Positions 8,542 through 17,248 of a DNA stretch of 64,000 bases are shown piece after piece. The DNA comes from UBA5704 sp036380715 (lineage in GTDB: Bacteria; Acidobacteriota; Thermoanaerobaculia; Multivoradales; UBA5704). Both the position numbers and the translations under genes were made by a program. The notes under the pieces were generated by a model. The model was not told where the DNA came from, did not search any database, and saw only the letters and a list, made by a program, of their open reading frames with translations. The stretch lies in contig DASVEF010000370.1 in NCBI GenBank assembly GCA_036380715.1, positions 7,727-71,726 on the forward strand. The letters run 5' to 3'. Each line of letters begins with the position of its first letter. Positions within the stretch are counted from its first letter, which is position 1.

Positions 8542-9288
8542 ATGGGCGCAATTCCACTGCAACGCGATATCGACTATCCGGAATCCGACGGACAGCCCAT
8601 GGCAGAGACCGCCCTCCACCGCCGAGAGATGGTGGACCTCACCGCCGCGCTGGACCATTGGTACCTCGACGCGGCGGATGTGGCGGTGGAGAGCAATCTC
8701 TTCCTCTACTACGTCGAAGGCAACCCGCGGGCGGTGGTCTCCCCCGATGTCTTTGTTGCGCTCGGCGTGCCCAAGAGGGAGCGCAGGATCTACAAGCTTT
8801 GGGAGGAAGGCCGCGCCCCGTCCATGGTCATCGAGGTGACCTCGCTCTCGACCAAGGACGAGGACCTCTACGGCAAGAAGAGCTGTTACGAGAGGCTCGG
8901 CGTGCCGGAGTACTTCCTGCACGACCCTTGCGGGGAGTATCTGAGCCCGCCGCTCCTGGGCTATCGCCTGGTGCGTGGCCAATACCGCCTGATGAAGCCG
9001 GCAGCCGACGGCTCGCTGATCAGCAAGGTCACGGGGCTGACGCTCCAGCCCGAGGGGCAGAGGTTGCGTCTGGTGGATACTGCCACTGGAAAGCTGCTGT
9101 CGTGGGTCGCAGAGTCCCAGGCGGCCGAAGACCGGGAGGAGGAGGCGCAGCGGGCATGGCAGGAGGCGGAAGTACGAGCGGCTCAGGCCGAAGCCCGGGC
9201 AGCCCAGGAAGCCCAGGCGCGGCGGCAGGCCGAGGAGGAGTTGGCCCGTCTGCGCCGCGAGCTCGCCAAATGGGATTCGGCCGGCTGA
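8542..9288 (+). CDS. Uma2-family (DUF820) putative endonuclease with coiled-coil tail
   Basis: 248 residues. The PD-(D/E)XK-like Uma2 core is visible: SPDVFV with D69, VIEVTS with E98, a K-K pair at 112-113, and the family signature Y-x-x-x-GVPEYFLHDP. From about residue 195 the protein is an Ala/Glu/Arg-rich coiled coil. ATG 8542 is chosen over longer open frame upstream because an AGGAGG-like Shine-Dalgarno (about 8529-8534) sits at correct spacing. The biological role of Uma2 proteins is poorly known. It follows the TIR-STAND pair by 80 bp on the same strand, so it may or may not belong to that module. Confidence 0.8.
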   Translation: MGAIPLQRDIDYPESDGQPMAETALHRREMVDLTAALDHWYLDAADVAVESNLFLYYVEGNPRAVVSPDVFVALGVPKRERRIYKLWEEGRAPSMVIEVTSLSTKDEDLYGKKSCYERLGVPEYFLHDPCGEYLSPPLLGYRLVRGQYRLMKPAADGSLISKVTGLTLQPEGQRLRLVDTATGKLLSWVAESQAAEDREEEAQRAWQEAEVRAAQAEARAAQEAQARRQAEEELARLRRELAKWDSAG

Positions 9289-9321
9289 CCTTCTTCCCCA
9301 TTCCTCTTCGATAGACTCCCA

Positions 9322-9348
9322 CCCGGCCCTCCAAGCCGGGGGCTCTTT
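9322..9348 (+). terminator. Possible intrinsic terminator after the Uma2 gene
   Basis: A CCCGGC/GCCGGG stem (9322-9327 and 9335-9340) with a 7-nt loop is followed by GGCTCTTTA. The T-run is weak, so the call is tentative. Confidence 0.4.
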
Positions 9349-9368
9349 AGCTGATCACCGAGCCCCCG

Positions 9369-10985
9369 ATGGCCGACCGTCCCTCATCCCCCTGGACCCC
9401 ACTGAGGCAGCCGCTCTACCGGTCGTTGTGGATCGCCGCCGTGGCCTCCAACATCGGCACCTGGCTGCAGAGCGTCGGGGCGTCGTGGATGATGACCACG
9501 CTGTCGGCTTCGGCCACGATGGTGGCGCTGGTGCAGGCGGCGACCAGCCTTCCCATGTTCCTGCTGTCGCTGCCCGCCGGGGCTCTCGCCGACGTGCTCG
9601 ACCGCCGGCGGCTGCTCCTGTTCACCGAGATCTGGATGGCCCTCAGCGCGGCAGGGCTCGGACTGCTGACCCTCGCCGGGGCGGCCGGCCCGTGGACGCT
9701 GCTGGTCTTCACCTTCCTGCTCGGGCTGGGGACCGCGCTCACCGCTCCCGCCTGGCAGGCGATCGTCCCCGAGATCGTGCCGCGGGAGGACCTGCCCGCC
9801 GCCATCACTCTCCAGAGCATCGGATTCAACATCGCCCGCGCCATCGGCCCGGCCATCGGCGGCCTACTCGTGGCGGCGACGGGGCCGGCGGTGACTTTCC
9901 TGCTCAACGCCGCGTCGTTCCTCGGCGTGCTGCTGGTGGTCTACCGCTGGAAGCGCCCGGCCATGGAGTCGGTCCTCCCGGGCGAGCGCATCCTCGGAGC
10001 GATGAGCACCGGACTGCGCTACGTGCGCCACGCGCCCGAGGTCCTCGCCGTGATCGCGCGGGGGAGCACGTTCGTCCTCTGCGCCAGCTCCCTGTGGGCG
10101 CTGCTGCCGGTGGTCGCCAGCACCGAGCTGAGGCAGGGACCGGCGGGGTACGGCCTGCTCCTCGCCTCTCTCGGCGTCGGAGCGGTCTCGGGCGCGATGG
10201 TCCTGCCGCGGCTGCGCCGGGGAGGAGAGGGCTCGATGGACGGCATCGTGGCCGTGGCGACCCTGGTCTTCGCGGGCGCCACGGTCGCCCTCGGATCGCT
10301 GCGCAGCTTTCCCCTTCTCTGCCTGGCGCTGGTCTTCGCGGGCGGCGCCTGGCTCTGCCTGCTCTCCAGCCTGAACGTGGCGATCCAGACGGTGGTCCCC
10401 TCCTGGGTGCGCGGCCGGGCCTTGTCGGTCTACATGCTGATCTTCTTCGGCGGCCTCGCGGGCGGCAGCGCGCTCTGGGGAGCGGTGGCCGACCACGCGG
10501 GCACCTCCCGCGCGCTCTGGATCTCCGCGGCCGGCATGATCGCCGGCCTCGCCGCCACCTGGCGCATCCACCTGCGCTCGGGCGAAGGGCTCAACCTGGC
10601 CCCGTCGCGGCAATGGCCCGCACCGCTGGCCAGCCACGACCTGGAGCTCGACCGCGGGCCGGTCCTGGTGTCCATCCGCTACCAGATCGATCCCGAGAAG
10701 GCTTCCGAGTTCGCGGCGGCCATGCGGGAGCTGCGCCGCATCCGCCTGCGCGACGGCGCCCTGCAATGGGGTCTCTTCACCGTCGCCGAAACTCCGGGCG
10801 CCTACGCCGAGGTCTTCCTCGTCCGCTCCTGGATCGAGCATCTGCGCCAGCACGAGCGGGTCACCGTCGCCGACGAGGAGATCCGGCACCGCGCCGGCTC
10901 TTTCCACGTCGGCGAAGAGCCTCCCGTGGTCCGGCACCTCATCGCCGAGCCCATGATCCGGGTTAGAATTCCTGGGGCAGATTGA
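9369..10985 (+). CDS. MFS exporter (EntS/MFS_3 type) with C-terminal ABM-like domain
   Basis: 538 residues. About the first 405 form a 12-helix major facilitator permease of the EntS-like export group, with the motif GALADVLDRRRLL between helices 2 and 3 and a duplicated-half layout. The last ~110 residues (from about 430) are soluble, with a pattern resembling the dimeric alpha-beta barrel (antibiotic biosynthesis monooxygenase-like) domain found fused to some MFS_3 proteins. Substrate unknown; small-molecule or siderophore efflux is typical. No clear Shine-Dalgarno precedes ATG 9369. It appears monocistronic. Confidence 0.83.
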   Translation: MADRPSSPWTPLRQPLYRSLWIAAVASNIGTWLQSVGASWMMTTLSASATMVALVQAATSLPMFLLSLPAGALADVLDRRRLLLFTEIWMALSAAGLGLLTLAGAAGPWTLLVFTFLLGLGTALTAPAWQAIVPEIVPREDLPAAITLQSIGFNIARAIGPAIGGLLVAATGPAVTFLLNAASFLGVLLVVYRWKRPAMESVLPGERILGAMSTGLRYVRHAPEVLAVIARGSTFVLCASSLWALLPVVASTELRQGPAGYGLLLASLGVGAVSGAMVLPRLRRGGEGSMDGIVAVATLVFAGATVALGSLRSFPLLCLALVFAGGAWLCLLSSLNVAIQTVVPSWVRGRALSVYMLIFFGGLAGGSALWGAVADHAGTSRALWISAAGMIAGLAATWRIHLRSGEGLNLAPSRQWPAPLASHDLELDRGPVLVSIRYQIDPEKASEFAAAMRELRRIRLRDGALQWGLFTVAETPGAYAEVFLVRSWIEHLRQHERVTVADEEIRHRAGSFHVGEEPPVVRHLIAEPMIRVRIPGAD

Positions 10986-11020
10986 AAGCAGGGTGGAGGT
11001 GAGGGTCCGAACGGCCGATT

Positions 11021-11369
11021 TATATACTCCGGCCGAGAGCTTGTATAGACCCGCCCCTTGGAACCGCTTCAGGAACCGCAGGTTTATATAGGGAGAGGGG
11101 TGTACCTATATAGACTGTCCGTCTCCCTATATAGACGCGCAGCTTTCTTATATAGACCGGAGCCTGCGCAAAGGCGGGGGACCTCCCGTTCAGACTGTCC
11201 GAACCCTCTCCGAAAGCTCTCCGGATCGCCGCCCTATATAAAAAGAGCGCTCATCTATATAGATCCTGAGCTCCGAGACGCTTCCCCGCCGCCTCTCTAT
11301 ATATTTTGACGGCTCCCCCATATGAACCGGCCACCTTCCTATATAATCAGGCTGCAAAAGTATATAGAG
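11021..11369. repeat. 21-bp-periodic array of TATATA boxes
   Basis: This is the main content of the 434-bp gap between the MFS gene and vapB. TATATA-like boxes (consensus YYCTATATAGAC) begin at 11021, 11042, 11085, 11107, 11128, 11149, 11235, 11256, 11298, 11319, 11340 and 11361. Nearly all spacings are 21 bp or close multiples (42, 43, 86), with one 22. Sequence between boxes is GC-rich and unconserved. Short open frames run through it on both strands, with heptad repeats, but the 22-bp and longer slips break phase. It is therefore most likely a DNA-level element: a multi-site binding array, or a curved or easily melted region. Confidence 0.85.
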
Positions 11370-11419
11370 TGGCCGTCCGGAAACCTTGGGCGGGCCTTTC
11401 AAAAGGGAGGAGGAGACGC

Positions 11420-11629
11420 ATGCTCACCAGTATGGATCTGGACGAGGAGCTGTTCAAGAAGGCGTGGAATCTTTCGAGCCAGCGGACCAAGAAGGGCGTC
11501 GTGGAAGAGGCGTTGCGCATCTACGTCCGCCTCCACGAGCAGGCCCAGGTGCGTAGTCTGCGGGGCAAGCTGGCGTGGCTGGGCGATCTCGACCAGCAGA
11601 GGAAGCGGCGCCGTGCAAGCTCTCGTTGA
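11420..11629 (+). CDS. vapB: VapB-family antitoxin (ribbon-helix-helix)
   Basis: A 69-residue antitoxin that would neutralise the VapC encoded next to it and repress the operon. The N-terminus LTSMDLDEELFKKA followed by KKGVVEEALRIYVRLHEQ is the typical VapB DNA-binding ribbon-helix-helix. ATG 11420 is favoured over more upstream in-frame codons because GGGAGGAGGAG lies just before it and family members start similarly. The gene overlaps vapC by 17 bp. The TATATA array ends 50 bp upstream, so this protein is a candidate ligand for it. Confidence 0.85.
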   Translation: MLTSMDLDEELFKKAWNLSSQRTKKGVVEEALRIYVRLHEQAQVRSLRGKLAWLGDLDQQRKRRRASSR

Positions 11630-12005
11630 CGCTTCGGTCTGGATCGACTATTTCACCGGCGAGGCCACGCCGCAGACCGACCTCCTGGACTCCCTGCTCG
11701 GGAAGGCGGCCCTCACCGTGGCCGACCTGACGCTCGCCGAGGTCCTCTACGGCATTCCGGACGAGCGCAGCCGGCGCCTGGCGGCCGACGCGCTGACCAA
11801 GTTCTGGCTGGTCGAGGTCCGCGGGATCGACCTGGCCCAGAAGAGCGCGGTCAACTATCACACCCTGCGCGTCCGCGGCATCGAGGTCACGACCACGGAG
11901 TGCGAGATCGCCACGTTCTGCCTGGAGAACGGCTTCTCTCTCCTCCACTCCAGCCCGGGCTACGAGCCGTTCGAGACGTACCTGGGGCTCAAGGGGGTGC
12001 GGTAA
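11613..12005 (+). CDS. vapC: VapC-family PIN-domain ribonuclease toxin
   Basis: 130 residues starting at GTG 11613, giving MQALVDASVWIDYF with the first PIN acid D6. E43 in LAEVLYG is the second acid. The third position, usually Asp in DxxIA, is Glu (E96 in TECEIA). The final LLTxDxDF segment reads LLHSSPGYEPF, so the fourth acidic position is Ser. It overlaps vapB, the usual TA arrangement. VapC toxins cleave tRNA or rRNA. The altered acids leave some doubt about full activity. Confidence 0.85.
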   Translation: MQALVDASVWIDYFTGEATPQTDLLDSLLGKAALTVADLTLAEVLYGIPDERSRRLAADALTKFWLVEVRGIDLAQKSAVNYHTLRVRGIEVTTTECEIATFCLENGFSLLHSSPGYEPFETYLGLKGVR

Positions 12006-12032
12006 GATTTCCTCTCGACATGGAGACTCACG

Positions 12033-12569
12033 ATGAAAGCACAGCTCGTTCTGGCCTGCTTCGTCCTCGCCGCGCCCGCTCTGGTGAAGGCCGAAGATCC
12101 GCCGCCCTGCCCTCTCCACGCCCAGCACCAGCAGGAGGCTCAGAGCCCGGGGCACGACCACCATGCCGGGGTCGACGCCCGGGGCGACAAGGTCATGGGC
12201 TTCGAGCACACCCGCACGACCCACCACTTCCTGCTGAAGCCGGACGGCGGCGTGATCCAGGTCGAGGCCAAGGACTTGGCGGACCGCGAGAGCATCGTCA
12301 AGACCCGCCACCACCTCGCAGACATCGCCGAAAAGTTCACGGCCGGCGACTTCTCCATGCCGTTCGCCATCCACGACCGGGTCCTCCCCGGCGTGCCGGA
12401 GATGACCCGCCTCAAAGGAGAGCTACGCTTCCGCTACGAAGAGACCGAGCGCGGCGCCCGCGTCCACATCGCCACGGAGAGCCCCGAGGCCCGCGAAGCC
12501 GTCCACGCCTTCCTGCGCGCACAGATCGAGGATCACCGCACGGGCGATCCGCTCACTCCGACTCCGTAG
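12033..12569 (+). CDS. Secreted protein of unknown function
   Basis: 178 residues with a Sec signal peptide (MKAQLVLACFVLAAPALVKA, cleavage near residue 20), a His-rich linker (HDHHAG) and then a conserved-looking block MGFEHTRTTHHFLLKPDGG with three histidines that could bind metal. The rest is a small alpha/beta domain with no motif I can name. GGAG before the ATG at good spacing supports the start. It lies between vapC and the protease gene without clear functional linkage. Confidence 0.7.
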   Translation: MKAQLVLACFVLAAPALVKAEDPPPCPLHAQHQQEAQSPGHDHHAGVDARGDKVMGFEHTRTTHHFLLKPDGGVIQVEAKDLADRESIVKTRHHLADIAEKFTAGDFSMPFAIHDRVLPGVPEMTRLKGELRFRYEETERGARVHIATESPEAREAVHAFLRAQIEDHRTGDPLTPTP

Positions 12570-12594
12570 AACGGCACTGTTATGTTATAAGAGC

Positions 12595-14100
12595 ATGATG
12601 AAGCTGTACCCGCGTCTCCTCTGCGTTCTCGCAGCCTGCCTCCTGTCCGCCCCGGTCTCCGCAGCGCCGCAGGGCCATGCCGCCGCTCCCATCGTCAACG
12701 GGAACCTCGAGGGAAACCTGCCGTCCGTGGTCGCCGTGTTCGTGGACAGCGAGCTTTGCACGGGTACCCTCATCGGCTGCCAGACCGTGCTCACCGCGGC
12801 GCACTGCATCTGCAGCGATCAGCTCACGGGATCAGCCTGCGCACAGACCCCCGGCCTCCTCGACCCCTCGCGGGTCGCGGTCTTCTCGCAGCACGCCGGG
12901 GTTCTGGACGTCGCGAGCGTGGCGGTGCATCCGGACTATCACTTCCAGGTCCGGGGCGACCTCGCGATCCTGCGCCTGGCAACTCCGGTGGCGGGAATCG
13001 CGCCGACTCCCCTCAACCTCACCGGGCGGGTGGCCCCCGGCGTCCAGGGAGTCATCGCCGGGTTCGGGCGATCGAGCAGGACGGCCGACGACTTCGGGCT
13101 GAAGCGCTCCGGAAGAGTGACGACCGCCGCCTGCACGCACGCGCCGGCCGCCACCCACCTCTGCTGGAACTTCGAAGCTCCCATCGGTCCGGTCGGGCTG
13201 GACAGCACCGCCTGCCAGGGCGACTCCGGCGGTCCGCTGCTGGTCGAAACGGGCGGCGTCGCCCGCCTCGCCGGAGTCACGTCCGGAGACGAGCCCGGAA
13301 CGTGCGCGCCGCCCGACCAGGTCTTCGCCGCCGATGTCTATGTGGACCGCGCCTGGATCCTGGAGCGGGCGGGAGCCGACGCCACGGCCACGAGCTGCGG
13401 GACGCTCCCGCCGGCCGGCTCCGCCGAGGCTCCGGTGGTCGCTGTGAACGGGGACCTCGCGCGGACAGACTCCGGGGACCGCCATGTCCTCCAGGTCCCG
13501 CCGGGCGCGGACCTGCTGCGCGTGGCGCTCAACGGCGACTTCGGCACCGCGAACGCCAACTTCCAGCTCTACGTCAAGCCGGGCGCGCCGCCGACGCCAG
13601 AGGACTTCCTCTGCGAGAGCGAGATGCCGGGGCCCTATGAATTTTGTGAATTGCCGTCGCCGGTCGCCGGGGAGTGGCACGTGCTCGTCCACCGCCAGGG
13701 CGGCTCGGGGGCGTACCAGCTCACCGCGACCACGTTCGGGGTCTCTTCGTCGAGTTGCGTGCCTGACGCCACGACGCTGTGCCTGAACAACGGCCGCTTC
13801 CGCGTCCGCGCCACCTGGCGGCTCCGAAACGGCCAATCCGGAGCCGGCAACATGATCCCCCTGACCTCCGACACCGGCTACTTCTGGTTCTTCGACCCCG
13901 CCAACGTGGAGGTCGTCGTCAAGGTCCTCAACGCCTGCGCCCGCGGGAACTACTGGGTCTTCGCCAGCGGCCTGACCAACGTCCAGGTTACCCTCACCGT
14001 GACCGACACCCAGAGCGGCGTGACCCGGACTTACCAGAACCCGCAGGGGACGCCCTTCCAGCCGATCCAGGACACCGGGGCGTTTCCGACCTGTCCGTGA
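12595..14100 (+). CDS. Secreted trypsin-like serine protease with PPC and extra C-terminal domain
   Basis: 501 residues. A signal peptide ends about residue 23. A chymotrypsin-fold domain (about 32-265) has the triad H70 (LTAAHC), D122 (DLAIL) and S211 (CQGDSGGP). A beta-sandwich of the pre-peptidase C-terminal type covers about 285-380. Residues about 388-500 hold a Cys-containing domain with GYFWFFDPANVEVVVKVL and WVF, which I have seen on other secreted proteins of Acidobacteriota; its function is unknown. TTATAA/TATAAG lies immediately before the two tandem ATGs (12595, 12598), so the transcript may be leaderless and start at 12598. Confidence 0.88.
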   Translation: MMKLYPRLLCVLAACLLSAPVSAAPQGHAAAPIVNGNLEGNLPSVVAVFVDSELCTGTLIGCQTVLTAAHCICSDQLTGSACAQTPGLLDPSRVAVFSQHAGVLDVASVAVHPDYHFQVRGDLAILRLATPVAGIAPTPLNLTGRVAPGVQGVIAGFGRSSRTADDFGLKRSGRVTTAACTHAPAATHLCWNFEAPIGPVGLDSTACQGDSGGPLLVETGGVARLAGVTSGDEPGTCAPPDQVFAADVYVDRAWILERAGADATATSCGTLPPAGSAEAPVVAVNGDLARTDSGDRHVLQVPPGADLLRVALNGDFGTANANFQLYVKPGAPPTPEDFLCESEMPGPYEFCELPSPVAGEWHVLVHRQGGSGAYQLTATTFGVSSSSCVPDATTLCLNNGRFRVRATWRLRNGQSGAGNMIPLTSDTGYFWFFDPANVEVVVKVLNACARGNYWVFASGLTNVQVTLTVTDTQSGVTRTYQNPQGTPFQPIQDTGAFPTCP

Positions 14101-14183
14101 GCAGCAGGTCCTCCTCGGAGTTCCGGAGAGGATCCGCCTCAAGACACCCGTTGGATAGTGGCGGCGCCGGAGAAGGATCCAAC

Positions 14184-14528
14184 TTACCGCCCAAGCACCA
14201 TGTCAATGCCCGCTAACACCAACTCGAGCTGGCGTCCGGACAACTTGCCGACGCACTCGGTGAGTTGCCGCTTGTCGATCGCAACGATCAGCGATACGTT
14301 CGCGACCGAATCCTTCGATAGGCCCGTCGCCTTTGCGGCCAGCGACACATTTCCAGGCGCTTCTGCCCATTTCAAGTTGCTCGTCAAGGGTACGCAGACG
14401 ACGGTGCCGATCCGGCTCCGGTTCAAGGCGTCGCATTGCACCACCACGACAGGCCGCCGATATCCAGGCTCGGATCCGGTCGGCTCTCCCAGGTCGGCCC
14501 ACCAGACCTCCCCCTGGGCGATTACCAA
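14184..14528 (-). CDS. mazF: MazF/PemK-family endoribonuclease toxin
   Basis: 114 residues with the family's first strand GEVWWADLGEPTGSEPGYRRP and VVVVQCDALN, then VCVPLTSN, i.e. the SH3-like barrel of MazF. Such toxins cut mRNA at short motifs. The start overlaps the antitoxin gene upstream by 7 nt. It is convergent with the protease gene, 83 bp away. Confidence 0.88.
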   Translation of the reverse strand: MVIAQGEVWWADLGEPTGSEPGYRRPVVVVQCDALNRSRIGTVVCVPLTSNLKWAEAPGNVSLAAKATGLSKDSVANVSLIVAIDKRQLTECVGKLSGRQLELVLAGIDMVLGR

Positions 14529-14758
14529 TCGACCTGCTCCAGCACCCGGCGTGAGGCCCTCCGGCTGAACTCATCGACACCGTCTCCAGCCTCTTCGACC
14601 ACTCGATTCATGGCATCCGTGAGGCGGTCAGGCGCATGTCTGGCCACGAACTCCTGGAGCGCTCGACTGTAGAGTTGGCTGCGAGAAGTCCTGAGCTCTT
14701 CCGCCAGACGCTCAGCCTCCTCAAACACGTCGTCGGGGATCGACACGGCTGTTTTCAT
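14522..14758 (-). CDS. mazE: MazE-type ribbon-helix-helix antitoxin
   Basis: 78 residues. MKTAVSIPDDVFEEAERLAEELRTSRSQLYSRAL (opening part) is the ribbon-helix-helix DNA-binding fold; the acidic C-terminus probably wraps MazF. The gene overlaps mazF by 7 nt and lies 15 bp after the ADOP permease stop codon on the same strand. TATACT (14765-14770) is exactly 6 nt before the ATG, so it may have its own leaderless promoter, although an AGGG close to the ATG could also serve as a weak Shine-Dalgarno. Confidence 0.85.
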   Translation of the reverse strand: MKTAVSIPDDVFEEAERLAEELRTSRSQLYSRALQEFVARHAPDRLTDAMNRVVEEAGDGVDEFSRRASRRVLEQVDW

Positions 14759-14773
14759 ACCCTGAGTATAACC

Positions 14774-17248
14774 CTACTTCCTCAACGCCAGCACCGGATC
14801 CAGCAGGCTCGCCTTCCGCGCCGGAATGCAGCTCGCCAGCAGCGCCACCGTGGCCAGCACGAGCGGCGCGGCCACGAAGGTGAAGGGGTCGGTCGTGCTC
14901 ACTCCGACGAGGAGGCTGGAGAGGGCGCGGGTGGCGGCGAAGGCTCCGAGGAGGCCGGCGATCACGCCGACCGACACCGCGGTCATCCCCTGCCGCGCCA
15001 CCATGCGGAGGACGTGCATCCCGGTCGCCCCGAGCGCCATGCGGATGCCGATCTCCCGGGTGCGCTGGTTCACCAGGTAGGACAGCACGCCGTAGATGCC
15101 CACCGCCGCCAGGACCAGCGCCACGAAGGCCAGCGCCCCCATGAGCAGCATGTTGAAGCGGTAGGAACCCAGCGACCGGTCGACGATTTCTTCCATGGTC
15201 CGGATGTCCGTGATCGGCTGCTGCGGGTCCGCGGCCCAGATCTCCTTGCGCGCCGCCTGCGGGATTCCGGCCAGGGTCCCCTCGCCCTGGATCACCACGG
15301 AGAGCGGGAGCAGGCGTACGAACATCCCCATCAGCCTCTCGTTGACCTGGCCGATCGGCAGGTAGACGATCGCCGGCGCGGCCTCGTCCAGCCCCACCTC
15401 GCGGACGTCCTTGACGATTCCGACGATCCGCCGCGGCGCCTTATCCGCCAGCTCGGGAGCGTACGGCATGCCTATGGTGATCCGCTGGCCGATGGGGTCT
15501 TCGTTGGGCCAGTACTGGCGCGCGGCCTCCTCGTTGATGATGGCCACCCCCTCGGAATTCACCGTGTCGTTCGCCGTGAGCAGCCGGCCGCGGGAGAGCG
15601 GGATGCCCAGCGCCTCGAAGTAGCCGGGCGTCGAGGCGCGGTATTGGGCGGAGCCCACCCCTTCCTCGCTGTCCCCGCCCGCGTAACGCCCCTCGATCGT
15701 GAACGTCAGGTCCGGCCCCATCTCCAGCGGCAGCGAGGAGGCGACGGCCGCCTTCTTGACCCCGGGCAGGGCGTTGAGCCGCTTGGTCACCTGCCGGCTG
15801 AACAGCTCCATGTTGACCGGCGTGCCGTAGCGCGCCTCGGGCAGCGACAGCTTGAGCGTCAGCACGTTCTCGGGCCGGAAGCCCGGATCGGTCTCCAGGA
15901 GGCCGTTGAAGCTCTTCACCAGCAGGGCCGCGCCGATGATCACCACCAGGGCGACCGCCACCTCGGCGACCACGAGCGCGGTCCGCGCGATCATGCCGCG
16001 GGGGCCGCCGGTCGAGCGCGCCGAGTCTTCCTTCAGAGGATCGTTGAGGTTCGGCCGGGCGGCCTGGACGGCCGGCGCGAGACCAAAGATCATGCCCGCC
16101 AGCAGCGAGATCCCGAGCGTGAAGGCGAGCACCGTGCCGTCGATCCCGATCTCCGGCAGCGACGCCTGGGCGGCCATCAGCCCCGCCTGCCCCACCGGGC
16201 TCAGCGCGACCAGCGGCTTGAGAATCCAATAGCCCAGGAGCAGCCCCACGGCGCCGCCGGCCAGGGAGAGCACCAGGCTCTCGGTGATGAGCTGCGCGAA
16301 GATGCGCGACGAGCTGGCTCCCAGGGCCGTGCGGATCGCGACCTCCCGCCGCCGCGCCGCCGAACGCGCGAGCTGCAGGTTGGCGATGTTGACGCAGGCG
16401 ATCAGGAGCACGCCGCCGACCGTGCCCAGCAGCACCAGCAGGGCGGGTCGGAGCTCGCCGTACAGGCGCTCCTGGAGCGTCTTCACCCGGAAAGTCTCCT
16501 CGTCGCTCATGTCTCCGAGACGGCGCTCCCGGTACTGCCGGGCCACAACGTTCAGGGCCGCCTGGGCCTTCTCCACGCTCAACCCGTCCTTGAGCCGGCC
16601 CGTGATCTCCAGGTAGTTCGCCTTCTCCGTGCTCGCGGGGTCGATCCCCAGCGGCGTCCACAGCTCGGCCGTGGCGGGGTAGCGGAACGCGGCCGGCATG
16701 ATCCCGACTACCACGTAGCTCTCCCCGTTCAGGTGGATCGTGCGGTTGACCAGCGAGCGGTCGCCGCCGAACCGCCTCTTCCAGAGCGCATGGCTGAGGA
16801 CCACCACTTTCTGGGCGTTGGGCCGGTCCTCCTCGGCCACGAAGTCACGGCCGATCTCCGGCCGGACGTTGAAGACCGAGAAGAACTCCTTGCTCACCCG
16901 CGAGCCGACCACCCGCTCCGGGTCTCCGCCGCCGGTCAGGTTGAACCCCGATCCGAGCGTGTCGTAGGTGGCCACCGCGTCGAAGACATCGTTGTGCTCC
17001 CGCACGTAGAGGAACTTGGGGATGGCGATCGAGATGCTCTCGTTGTCGCGATAGCCGCGCATCACCTGCACCAGCTCGTGGGAATCGGGGAACGGCAAGG
17101 GCCGCAGCAGCAGGGCGTTGACCACGCTGAAGATCGCCGCGTTGGCGCCGATGGCGAGCGCCAGCGTCAGCAGGGCGACCAGCGTGAAACCCGGAGACCT
17201 GAGGAGGACCCGGACGGCATAACGGAGGTTTTGGATCACCAGACTCAT
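14774..17248 (-). CDS. ADOP-type ABC transporter permease
   Basis: 824 residues from ATG 17248, which follows a strong AGGAGGAG; 19 further residues upstream stay open but lack this signal. Two MacB-PCD/FtsX units are fused. The N-terminus MSLVIQNLRYAVRVLLRSP is followed by LALAIGANAAIFSVVNALLLRPLPF, the hallmark of Acidobacterial Duplicated Orphan Permeases. Membrane helices lie at about 20-45, the mid-protein cluster (about 290-440) and the C-terminal cluster (about 690-810), with large periplasmic domains between. No ATP-binding subunit is adjacent, as usual for this family. Role: probably efflux or lipoprotein/peptide handling; substrate unknown. Confidence 0.9.
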   Translation of the reverse strand: MSLVIQNLRYAVRVLLRSPGFTLVALLTLALAIGANAAIFSVVNALLLRPLPFPDSHELVQVMRGYRDNESISIAIPKFLYVREHNDVFDAVATYDTLGSGFNLTGGGDPERVVGSRVSKEFFSVFNVRPEIGRDFVAEEDRPNAQKVVVLSHALWKRRFGGDRSLVNRTIHLNGESYVVVGIMPAAFRYPATAELWTPLGIDPASTEKANYLEITGRLKDGLSVEKAQAALNVVARQYRERRLGDMSDEETFRVKTLQERLYGELRPALLVLLGTVGGVLLIACVNIANLQLARSAARRREVAIRTALGASSSRIFAQLITESLVLSLAGGAVGLLLGYWILKPLVALSPVGQAGLMAAQASLPEIGIDGTVLAFTLGISLLAGMIFGLAPAVQAARPNLNDPLKEDSARSTGGPRGMIARTALVVAEVAVALVVIIGAALLVKSFNGLLETDPGFRPENVLTLKLSLPEARYGTPVNMELFSRQVTKRLNALPGVKKAAVASSLPLEMGPDLTFTIEGRYAGGDSEEGVGSAQYRASTPGYFEALGIPLSRGRLLTANDTVNSEGVAIINEEAARQYWPNEDPIGQRITIGMPYAPELADKAPRRIVGIVKDVREVGLDEAAPAIVYLPIGQVNERLMGMFVRLLPLSVVIQGEGTLAGIPQAARKEIWAADPQQPITDIRTMEEIVDRSLGSYRFNMLLMGALAFVALVLAAVGIYGVLSYLVNQRTREIGIRMALGATGMHVLRMVARQGMTAVSVGVIAGLLGAFAATRALSSLLVGVSTTDPFTFVAAPLVLATVALLASCIPARKASLLDPVLALRK

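Noticed and set aside
11021..11369. CRISPR array
   Set aside because: Only a 6-9-bp box is conserved at 21-bp steps; there are no 23-40-bp direct repeats with similar-sized unique spacers and no cas genes nearby.
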